5,006 nt of DNA from Firmicutes bacterium CAG:449 (GTDB lineage Bacteria; Bacillota_I; Bacilli_A; RFN20; CAG-449). Below, piece by piece: positions 1 through 5,006 of the stretch. The stretch is from the NCBI GenBank assembly GCA_000432895.1, contig FR889350.1, positions 257-5,262 of the forward strand, written 5' to 3'. Under the pieces are notes generated by a model. It worked only from the letters and a program-made list of their open reading frames with translations. It did not search any database and was not told where the DNA came from. Position numbers and translations under genes: made by a program. Position 1 is the first letter of the stretch; each line of letters begins with the position of its first letter.

Positions 1-11
1 CAATATAATAA

Positions 12-1103
12 TTAAAAAAGCAGTTTTCTTAAAAAATAATCTAAAATAAACATTTTATCTTCATTAACATATAAATTATCATTATCTAAAATTAAATCTT
101 TATTTTTTAACAAATCATCTAATTTATCTTTATAACAAATTAAAAAATCTTTTTTAAATAATTTTTTATATTCTGATAATGATATTCCTTTTTCTTTTCT
201 TAATCCAAGCATTATAAAATAAAATTCTTGATCATCTAAAGATAATATTTCTTCATAATCTTGATAATTGCCTTCTAAATAAGAAGAAAGATTTTTTGTA
301 TTTGTTCTTCTTATATTGTTAATATAACTTGATGCATTTAACCCCACTCCACCATATTCATGATTGTTCCAATAAATTAAATTATGTTTTGATTGATAAT
401 TATCTTTTGCAAAATTAGAAACTTCATAACGGAAAAAACCTTTCTTTTTTAAAAAGTTAACAATAAAATCATATTGTTTTCTAATTATTTCATCATCAGG
501 TAATTCATAATGCATATTATTTAATAAAGTAGATTCTTCAAGTTGCAAACAATATGTTGAAATATGTTTTATTTTTAAAGAAGTAAATTTATTTAAATCT
601 TCTTCAAGTTCATTTAATGTTTGATTTTTAAAGCCATACATTAAATCTAAATTAATATCATATATATCATATTTATTTAATAATAAAATTAAATGCTTAA
701 TTTTATCAAAATCACTATCTCTATTAATTAATGATAAAATATTTTTATTAAATGATTGCACCCCAATAGACACTCTTTTTACATTATATTTTTTAAATAA
801 TTTTATTTTTTCTTCTTCAATATCTGGATTAATTTCAATTGTAATAAATGAATTATCTTGATAAGGAAGAAGCACATTAAAAAGGAACTCCTCTTCTTCA
901 TAAGATAAACTTGAAGGAGTTCCTCCACCAATATAAATAGATTTAAAAGTATAATTATTATATTTTTTTAATTCATTTTTTAAAGCAATTAAATACTTAC
1001 TAGAAAATTTATTTGAATATAATAATTTAGAAAAATTACAATATGAACATATTTTGTTGCAAAAAGGAATATGAACGTATAATCCTTCTTTACTTATTTT
1101 CAT
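12..1103 (-). CDS. hemW: HemW, radical SAM heme chaperone (HemN-like)
   Basis: This is a complete 363-aa protein of the HemW family, whose members bind a [4Fe-4S] cluster, SAM and heme and are thought to deliver heme to target proteins. The sequence shows the N-terminal LYVHIPFC segment with the cluster cysteines C15, C19 and C22 (CX3CX2C). The next cluster-proximal position is F24 rather than a cysteine, as is usual in HemW. Other family motifs are GGGTPS (59-64), EINPD (90-94), RVSIGVQSF (110-118) and YEVSNFA (226-232). HNLIYW (240-245) matches the HNXXYW motif linked to heme binding in HemW and lacking in true HemN. The reading frame continues upstream to 1148, but those residues are a Lys/Arg-rich shadow of the preceding gene's tail, and HemW proteins normally start only a few residues before the HIPFC motif. 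I chose the second of two tandem ATGs; the first (1106) would add one Met. The start overlaps the upstream gene by 14 nt, suggesting translational coupling. Older annotations would call it an oxygen-independent coproporphyrinogen III oxidase. Confidence 0.93.
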   Translation of the reverse strand: MKISKEGLYVHIPFCNKICSYCNFSKLLYSNKFSSKYLIALKNELKKYNNYTFKSIYIGGGTPSSLSYEEEEFLFNVLLPYQDNSFITIEINPDIEEEKIKLFKKYNVKRVSIGVQSFNKNILSLINRDSDFDKIKHLILLLNKYDIYDINLDLMYGFKNQTLNELEEDLNKFTSLKIKHISTYCLQLEESTLLNNMHYELPDDEIIRKQYDFIVNFLKKKGFFRYEVSNFAKDNYQSKHNLIYWNNHEYGGVGLNASSYINNIRRTNTKNLSSYLEGNYQDYEEILSLDDQEFYFIMLGLRKEKGISLSEYKKLFKKDFLICYKDKLDDLLKNKDLILDNDNLYVNEDKMFILDYFLRKLLF

Positions 1104-1326
1104 CATCAGTTTTCTTTTCTTCTTTTTCGTCTTTCTTTTCAGGAACATCTACTAAAATACGAGATAAATTATCTTTAGCAATAGTTTCTTCATCTTCTTT
1201 ATCGTATTCAGCTAATCCTGGGATTTTCTTTCTTAAAAAGAAAACAATTGCACCAATAACTAAAAAGATGGCAACAATTAAGAAAACCCACCAATTTTGT
1301 GTTCCACTTAAAAATATTCCTAACAT
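1090..1326 (-). CDS. Small single-pass membrane protein with charged cytoplasmic tail
   Basis: I do not recognise this 78-aa protein. Residues 1-11 are short and uncharged. Residues 12-31 form one strongly hydrophobic membrane segment beginning with a Trp pair (W12-W13), and RKK follows at 32-34. By the positive-inside rule the N-terminus is outside and the C-terminal tail is in the cytoplasm. The tail has a mixed part (about 35-62, with ETIAKDNLSRILVDV as a possible helix) and then a Lys/Glu/Asp low-complexity end (63-78). It is judged to be a real gene because it has a near-perfect AGGAGGA ribosome binding site 7 nt before the ATG, a clear membrane topology, and tight packing between its neighbours. 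Its binding site overlaps the stop codon of the Fic-like gene and its own end overlaps the hemW start, so the three genes are likely co-translated. A function as a membrane anchor or docking partner for one of its neighbours is only inference. Confidence 0.8.
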   Translation of the reverse strand: MLGIFLSGTQNWWVFLIVAIFLVIGAIVFFLRKKIPGLAEYDKEDEETIAKDNLSRILVDVPEKKDEKEEKKTDDENK

Positions 1327-1332
1327 AAAACT

Positions 1333-1339
1333 TCCTCCT
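1333..1339 (-). promoter_or_regulatory. Strong Shine-Dalgarno of the small membrane gene, overlapping the upstream stop
   Basis: AGGAGGA on the minus strand lies 7 nt before the ATG at 1326. Its first two bases are the AG of the TAG stop codon (1340-1338) of the Fic-like gene, and the following G completes that codon. A ribosome terminating on the upstream gene therefore sits on the binding site of the next, which is a typical arrangement for translational coupling. Confidence 0.85.
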
Positions 1340-2702
1340 ATCTTACTACCGGCGTGTAGACATATTTATTTTTAACTTGTTCTTTTTTATAAAAACCTAA
1401 ATTCACTAAATTATCCATTGAAGTTCTAGCGGTTTCATAAGCCACTCCTGGTTCTTTTTTATATTGAGAAATTGAATAATATTTTCCAATTGTACAATGA
1501 GAAGCATAGAACTTTGCTTGATTAGATTTTAATGATGGATAAAGCTCTAATAAATTTTCTGCAATCAAATCAACATCTTGTTCATCTAAACCAGTAGGCA
1601 AAGTTGGCATTGAAACTTTTTGTTCAAACACGACTGGATTATTACCTGAATAAATATTATTTTGATAAGCAATAAATGATTTAGTTTTTTTTATTTCATC
1701 AATTTGATTAAATTCTTGTCTAAGAGAATTAACATTTTCTTGAGTCAATAAATCATCTTCTTCATTAATAGAGTCTTCAATAATATTTAAAGCATAATCA
1801 ATAAAATATGTTAAATCTAAAGATGCTTCTGATAATAAGAATTTTTTCATTAATTCATCATTATTACTATTTAATAATCTTTTTTCAAGATTCAATAAAA
1901 AAGGCACACAATCAATATTATCTTGAGCAACAATATATTTTAAAGATAATAAAGAACATTCATCATTAAAATAATCAAATGGTTTAATATAAATTAAATA
2001 AAAATAAGTAATTAAACCTTTTAATAAAGGAAATAAAGTTGAATTACTATTAAAATATAATAAATCTTTTAATAATGGTTCAATTTTATCTAATGGCGCG
2101 GCATTATAATGATGGCCTTCTTCAAGATGATCATTAGGATTATTTAAATCAATCATTCTTAAATAAGAATCAAAATCACTATAATTAATTTCTTTACGTA
2201 AAATTTTCCCATAAAACGAAGTTAAAACTTGTAAATCATATTTAGATGCTGATCTTTTTAAATAGAATTTTAAAGAAAGTAAATAATTTTTCAAAGTTAA
2301 ATATGCTTGAGGCACTTCACTAGTTACATCATTAATTAGTTTATTTAAATCTTCATCATCAATTGTAATTGAATCTTGATAAGCATAATTTTTCCCTAAA
2401 ATGAAAAGCGATTTATTAATGAAATTTTCTTTATTTTTTTCATCCATTTTTTCTACTAGAACCATTTGTTTAACTAGTTTTCTTTCTAAAGAAGTGACTT
2501 TTTCAATTAAAGGTAAGGTTAAACATACTGAAAATGACTTATTTTCAATCGAAAATAAATCTAAGTTTCTTTTAAAATAACTTCGATATGAAATTATTTT
2601 ATTCCAAATTGTTTCAATTGAAGAAATTCCTAAAATATGTTGAACATCTTCTTTTGAAGCATATACTTCATCAGAAAAGCGAATTGCAAAATCTCTTTCC
2701 AC
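1338..2702 (-). CDS. Degenerate Fic-fold protein with C-terminal winged-helix-like domain
   Basis: This is a 454-aa protein, counted from the GTG at 2702. Residues about 107-307 follow the pattern of the Fic fold. An inhibitory-helix-like stretch (about 107-130) is followed by a helical NYLLSLKFYL region, then a flap-like strand region with HLEEGHHYNAAP (192-203). Next comes the segment LFPLLKGLITYFYLIYIKPF, which parallels the usual P-hydrophobic-A-hydrophobic-IHPF lead-in to the Fic motif. The motif itself, HPFx(D/E)GNGRxxR in active enzymes, here reads KPFDYFNDECSL (240-251). Only Pro, Phe and Asn survive; the catalytic His is Lys240, and the acidic residue, both Gly and both Arg are gone. 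AMP transfer is therefore unlikely. Residues about 408-454 (YSISQYKK, then ETARTSMDNLVNLGFYKK, then KYVYTPV) look like the winged helix found at the C-terminus of many Fic proteins and could bind DNA. Residues 1-100 are not recognised. The frame opens at an earlier GTG (2711), but that codon lies inside the Shine-Dalgarno. The gene has its own promoter. The Fic assignment rests on pattern reading, not a search. Confidence 0.72.
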   Translation of the reverse strand: MERDFAIRFSDEVYASKEDVQHILGISSIETIWNKIISYRSYFKRNLDLFSIENKSFSVCLTLPLIEKVTSLERKLVKQMVLVEKMDEKNKENFINKSLFILGKNYAYQDSITIDDEDLNKLINDVTSEVPQAYLTLKNYLLSLKFYLKRSASKYDLQVLTSFYGKILRKEINYSDFDSYLRMIDLNNPNDHLEEGHHYNAAPLDKIEPLLKDLLYFNSNSTLFPLLKGLITYFYLIYIKPFDYFNDECSLLSLKYIVAQDNIDCVPFLLNLEKRLLNSNNDELMKKFLLSEASLDLTYFIDYALNIIEDSINEEDDLLTQENVNSLRQEFNQIDEIKKTKSFIAYQNNIYSGNNPVVFEQKVSMPTLPTGLDEQDVDLIAENLLELYPSLKSNQAKFYASHCTIGKYYSISQYKKEPGVAYETARTSMDNLVNLGFYKKEQVKNKYVYTPVVR

Positions 2703-2707
2703 AAGTT

Positions 2708-2717
2708 TCACCCCATT
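2708..2717 (-). promoter_or_regulatory. Shine-Dalgarno that decides the start of the Fic-like gene
   Basis: AATGGGGTGA on the minus strand matches the Bacillus-type consensus AAGGAGGTGA at 8 of 10 positions. Its GGGGTG core lies 6 nt before the GTG at 2702. The other in-frame GTG (2711-2709) is part of this site and has no purine-rich element upstream, so 2702 is the better start. Confidence 0.65.
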
Positions 2718-2775
2718 AGTAATATTTTAGTAGATATCAAAAAAAATGTCTAGATTAAATACTAATTTTCTACTA
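2717..2775. repeat. Inverted pair of TAGTA-N5-TTAGTA sites flanking the promoter
   Basis: The plus strand at 2717-2732 reads TAGTAATATTTTAGTA and the minus strand at 2775-2760 reads TAGTAGAAAATTAGTA; both are TAGTA-N5-TTAGTA. The two 16-bp sites face each other with centres 43 bp apart, about four helical turns. One covers the -10 box and the other lies just upstream of the -35 box. Within each site TAGTA recurs 11 bp apart. The placement would suit an operator, but the sites are AT-rich and short, so chance is a real alternative. Confidence 0.33.
2724..2752 (-). promoter_or_regulatory. Sigma-A-type promoter of the Fic-like / membrane protein / hemW unit
   Basis: On the minus strand a -35 box TAGACA (2752-2747, 5 of 6 to TTGACA) and a -10 box TAAAAT (2729-2724, 5 of 6 to TATAAT) are separated by exactly 17 nt. 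The predicted transcription start is near 2717, at the beginning of the Shine-Dalgarno, giving a leader of only about 15 nt before the GTG. It lies in the gap after lepA, so the downstream three genes can be transcribed independently of lepA. AT-rich DNA yields chance matches, which limits confidence. Confidence 0.6.
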
Positions 2776-2815
2776 GCAAATAAATTTATAAAACTAATTA
2801 TTATGACAAAACTTT

Positions 2816-4633
2816 TTATTCTTCGTCATCGTCATAAGATAAAATTGCCATAAATGCATCTTGTGGAACATCAACTGTACCAATTGATTTCATTCTCTTT
2901 TTACCTTCTTTTTGTTTCTCAAGAAGTTTCTTTTTACGAGAAATATCTCCTCCATAACATTTAGCTAAAACATCCTTTCTTACTGCTTTAATATCCGCAC
3001 GAGCAATTACTTTCCCACCAATTGCAGCTTGAACAGGAACTTCAAATTGTTGTCTAGGAATAATATCTTTTAATTTTTTTACAATAACAAGTCCTCTTTG
3101 ATAAGCAAAATCTTTATAAACAATACTTGATAAAGCATCAATAGGATTACCATTTAATAAAATATCCATCTTAACAAGTTTAGAAGCTTGATATTCACTA
3201 ATTTCATAATCAAAAGAAGCATATCCTTTAGAATATGATTTAAGTTTATCAAAAAAATTATAAACAATTTCTGATAAAGGAAGAAGATAAGTTAGAATCA
3301 TTCTTGTATCATCAATATATTCCATATCTTTATATATTCCGCGCCTATCTTGACATAAATTCATAATTGGACCAACGTATTCTTTTGGTGTCATAATTTT
3401 AGCTTCCACAAAAGGTTCTTCAATACGATTAATTAAAGTTGGTTCAGGCATTTTAGAAGGATTATCTAATTTAATCATTTCCCCATTATTTAAATAAACA
3501 TGATAAATAACACTTGGCGCGGTTAAAATTAAATCAATATTATATTCTCTTTCAAGTCTTTCTTGAATAACATCCATGTGTAATAAACCTAAAAAGCCAC
3601 ATCTAAAACCAAATCCTAAAGCTTGAGAAGTTTCTGGTTCAAAATGTAAAGAAGCATCATTTAAAGATAGTTTTTCTAAAGCATCTTTTAAATCACCATA
3701 TTTTTTTGAATCACATGGATATAGTCCGCAATAGACAGTTGGATTCATTTTACGATATCCAGGAAGAGCTTCACTTGCTAAATGTTCTTTACTAGTAATA
3801 GTATCACCTGGTCTAACATGTCCAATTTCTTTAATAGAAGCCGCAACATAACCAACTTCACCAGCATATAAAGCATCAACTTTTTCTTCATTTGGCTTTT
3901 TTATACCTAATTCAGTTACTTCATAAGTATAATTATTAGACATCATAATAATATGATCTCCAACATGTAAAGTACCTTCTTTAACAGTAATTTGTGCGAC
4001 AACACCACGATAAGAATCATAAAAAGAATCAAAAATTAAAGCTTTTAACGGAGCGTTTAAATCACCTTTAGGAGCAGGTATTTTATTTACAATCTCTTCT
4101 AAAACTTTTTCTACATTTAAACCAGTTTTTGCAGATACACCAATCGCTTCAGAACAATCTAAACCAATAGTTTGTTCAATTTCTAAACAAGTTCTTTCAT
4201 AATCAGCAGAAGGTAAATCAATTTTATTAATAACAGGAATAATTTCTAAATCATTATCAATAGCTAAATAAACATTAGCTAAAGTTTGAGCTTCTACTCC
4301 TTGAGTAGCATCCACGACTAATAAAGCACCTTCACAAGCCGCTAAAGATCTAGAAACCTCATAAGTAAAATCAACATGACCTGGAGTGTCAATTAAATTA
4401 AATAAATAATCTTCACCATTTTTAGCTCGATAATTTAAAGAAACAGAATTAAGTTTAATAGTAATTCCTCTTTCTCTTTCTAAATCCATTGAATCAAGAA
4501 TTTGATCTTTCATTTCTCTTTTTTCAATAGCACCTGTTAATTCTAATATTCGATCTGCTAATGTTGATTTTCCATGATCAATATGAGCAATGATTGAAAA
4601 ATTACGAATATGATCTAAATCGTATTTACGCAT
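2816..4633 (-). CDS. lepA: Elongation factor 4 (LepA), ribosomal back-translocase GTPase
   Basis: This is a complete 605-aa translational GTPase of the LepA/EF-4 family, which acts on the ribosome and has been linked to back-translocation and to 30S biogenesis. The G domain shows G1 AHIDHGKST (16-24), G2 RGITI (55-59), G3 DTPGH (82-86, with the conserved His at 86), G4 NKID (136-139) and G5 SAKTG (167-171). The beta-barrel domain II follows (about 190-285), then the EF-G-like domains III and V. The LepA-specific C-terminal domain ends in CYGGDISRKKKLLEKQKEGK and KRMKSIGTVDVPQDAF (559-594). The length and the C-terminal domain separate it from EF-G, which has a domain IV, and from TypA. The ATG at 4633 has GAAGGTG upstream at good spacing, and MRKYDLDHIRNFSIIAHIDHGK is the standard N-terminus. 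It is preceded by a helicase gene and followed by a gap with a new promoter. Nothing unusual is seen apart from a short acidic end (SYDDDEE). Confidence 0.98.
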   Translation of the reverse strand: MRKYDLDHIRNFSIIAHIDHGKSTLADRILELTGAIEKREMKDQILDSMDLERERGITIKLNSVSLNYRAKNGEDYLFNLIDTPGHVDFTYEVSRSLAACEGALLVVDATQGVEAQTLANVYLAIDNDLEIIPVINKIDLPSADYERTCLEIEQTIGLDCSEAIGVSAKTGLNVEKVLEEIVNKIPAPKGDLNAPLKALIFDSFYDSYRGVVAQITVKEGTLHVGDHIIMMSNNYTYEVTELGIKKPNEEKVDALYAGEVGYVAASIKEIGHVRPGDTITSKEHLASEALPGYRKMNPTVYCGLYPCDSKKYGDLKDALEKLSLNDASLHFEPETSQALGFGFRCGFLGLLHMDVIQERLEREYNIDLILTAPSVIYHVYLNNGEMIKLDNPSKMPEPTLINRIEEPFVEAKIMTPKEYVGPIMNLCQDRRGIYKDMEYIDDTRMILTYLLPLSEIVYNFFDKLKSYSKGYASFDYEISEYQASKLVKMDILLNGNPIDALSSIVYKDFAYQRGLVIVKKLKDIIPRQQFEVPVQAAIGGKVIARADIKAVRKDVLAKCYGGDISRKKKLLEKQKEGKKRMKSIGTVDVPQDAFMAILSYDDDEE

Positions 4634-4637
4634 AAAA

Positions 4638-4644
4638 CACCTTC
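4638..4644 (-). promoter_or_regulatory. Shine-Dalgarno of lepA
   Basis: GAAGGTG on the minus strand has its AAGG core 6 nt before the ATG at 4633. It confirms the start that protein conservation also supports. Confidence 0.75.
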
Positions 4645-4657
4645 ATTTCTATTTAAT

Positions 4658-4685
4658 ATTTTACTAATAAAGTAACAATAATCAA
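4658..4685 (-). promoter_or_regulatory. Possible lepA promoter
   Basis: On the minus strand TTGATT (4685-4680) and TAAAAT (4663-4658) are separated by 16 nt in the 54-bp gap after the helicase stop codon. The -10 region TAGTAAAATATTA (4666-4654) differs by one base from that of the Fic-like gene's promoter (TACTAAAATATTA, 2732-2720), which supports both calls. A small palindrome, TTACT-N5-AGTAA, lies at 4661-4675 in the spacer and -10 edge. An alternative pairing that starts from TTGTTA is also possible. Confidence 0.42.
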
Positions 4686-4687
4686 GT

Positions 4688-5006
4688 TTAATTTTTATTC
4701 CAAAATAATTTTAAGTGATTTTTAATTCCTTCACAAGAATTTACTCTTTGATAATGTGACCATTCTAACTTAAATAAATCACGATATTTATATTGCATAA
4801 AACGTTCATCTATTAATAAAACAACCCCTTTATCAGTAGAACTTCTAATAACACGACCAGCCGCTTGCATTACTTTATTTTTTCCTGGATTTGTATAAGC
4901 ATAATCAAATCCAGATACTCCTTTTTCATCATAATATTTTTTTATTAAATCTCTTTCAAAAGATACCATAGGTAAGCCAACTCCTACAATAATTGCACCA
5001 ATTAAT
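4688..5006 (-). CDS. RAD3/DinG-family ATP-dependent DNA helicase, C-terminal part
   Basis: Only the last 105 complete codons are in the window; the gene continues past the right edge. The frame is open from the edge, reading LIGAIIVGVGLP before the first in-window Met, so that Met (4969) is internal and is not a start. The segment GVGLPMVSFERDLIKKYYDE, then GFDYAYTNPGKNKVMQAAGRVIRS, then GVVLLIDERF, is the conserved C-terminal core of XPD/DinG-like superfamily 2 helicases. It includes motif VI (QAAGRVIRS), which contains the arginine finger for ATP hydrolysis. The closing LFKLEW and LFWNKN are usual for the family, so the C-terminus looks intact. These enzymes unwind DNA 5' to 3' and often carry an iron-sulphur cluster and sometimes an N-terminal nuclease domain. 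Those parts are outside the window, so the subtype (DinG, YoaA or another) cannot be decided. It ends 54 bp before lepA on the same strand. Confidence 0.9.
   Translation of the reverse strand, partial: LIGAIIVGVGLPMVSFERDLIKKYYDEKGVSGFDYAYTNPGKNKVMQAAGRVIRSSTDKGVVLLIDERFMQYKYRDLFKLEWSHYQRVNSCEGIKNHLKLFWNKN

Noticed and set aside
12..1103. Calling the radical SAM protein coproporphyrinogen III dehydrogenase (HemN)
   Set aside because: It has the HNXXYW motif and Phe at the position of HemN's fourth cysteine, both typical of HemW.
1104..1148. N-terminal extension of HemW (MFLKRKTKKKKRKLM)
   Set aside because: It is a frame-shifted reading of the preceding gene's charged tail. The family starts a few residues before the HIPFC motif, and tandem ATGs exist at 1106-1101.
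1043..1375. Plus-strand open frame of 110 codons
   Set aside because: It is antisense to the small membrane gene, the start of hemW and the end of the Fic-like gene. Its Ser/Phe runs are the complement of the Lys/Glu-rich tail, and it has no ribosome binding site or recognisable domain.
1984..2034. Hydrophobic stretch LFPLLKGLITYFYLIYI of the Fic-like protein as a membrane span
   Set aside because: It contains Lys and aligns with the buried helix that precedes the Fic motif, so a soluble core helix is the simpler reading.
2739..2776. Rho-independent terminator after lepA (CTAG arms followed by eight Ts on the minus strand)
   Set aside because: The stem has only about 4 reliable pairs with no GC-rich core, and the T run lies within the promoter spacer, so it is better explained as promoter DNA.
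4661..4675. Hairpin TTACT-N5-AGTAA before lepA as a terminator for the helicase gene
   Set aside because: The stem has five mostly A-T pairs and no T run follows it on the transcribed strand.
4688..4969. A separate 93-aa gene starting at the ATG at 4969
   Set aside because: The frame stays open to the window edge, and the upstream residues (LIGAIIVGVGLP) are conserved helicase sequence, so the Met is internal.

Overview
The window is strongly AT-rich bacterial DNA with every gene on the minus strand, so transcription runs from the right edge to the left. The proteins are rich in Lys, Asn and Ile. Every tryptophan codon I checked is TGG and no gene is interrupted by TGA, so the standard bacterial code applies. 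Together with Bacilli-type ribosome binding sites and the lepA to hemW gene order, this suggests a low-GC member of the Bacilli or an Acholeplasma/RF39-like lineage rather than a Mycoplasma or Spiroplasma that reads TGA as Trp. The taxonomic placement is inference.

Read in the direction of transcription, the layout is as follows. (1) 5006-4688 is the C-terminal end of a RAD3/DinG-type superfamily 2 DNA helicase that starts outside the window. (2) 4633-2816 is a complete lepA (EF-4), with a likely promoter just after the helicase stop codon. (3) 2815-2703 is a gap of about 110 bp holding a good sigma-A-type promoter. (4) 2702-1338 is an unusual protein of about 454 aa that looks like a Fic-fold protein with a destroyed catalytic motif and a C-terminal winged-helix-like domain. 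(5) 1326-1090 is a 78-aa single-pass membrane protein with a highly charged cytoplasmic tail. (6) 1103-12 is hemW, a radical-SAM heme chaperone.

In many Firmicutes lepA is followed directly by hemW and then hrcA-grpE-dnaK-dnaJ. Here two accessory genes sit between lepA and hemW. They appear to form a three-gene unit with hemW: the ribosome binding site of the small membrane gene is built on the stop codon of the Fic-like gene, and hemW starts inside the end of the membrane gene. The housekeeping genes are ordinary. The most interesting content is the apparently dead Fic protein, its putative DNA-binding end, the paired TAGTA-N5-TTAGTA sites around its promoter, and its coupled membrane partner. 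No RNA gene, CRISPR array, insertion sequence or convincing rho-independent terminator was found.
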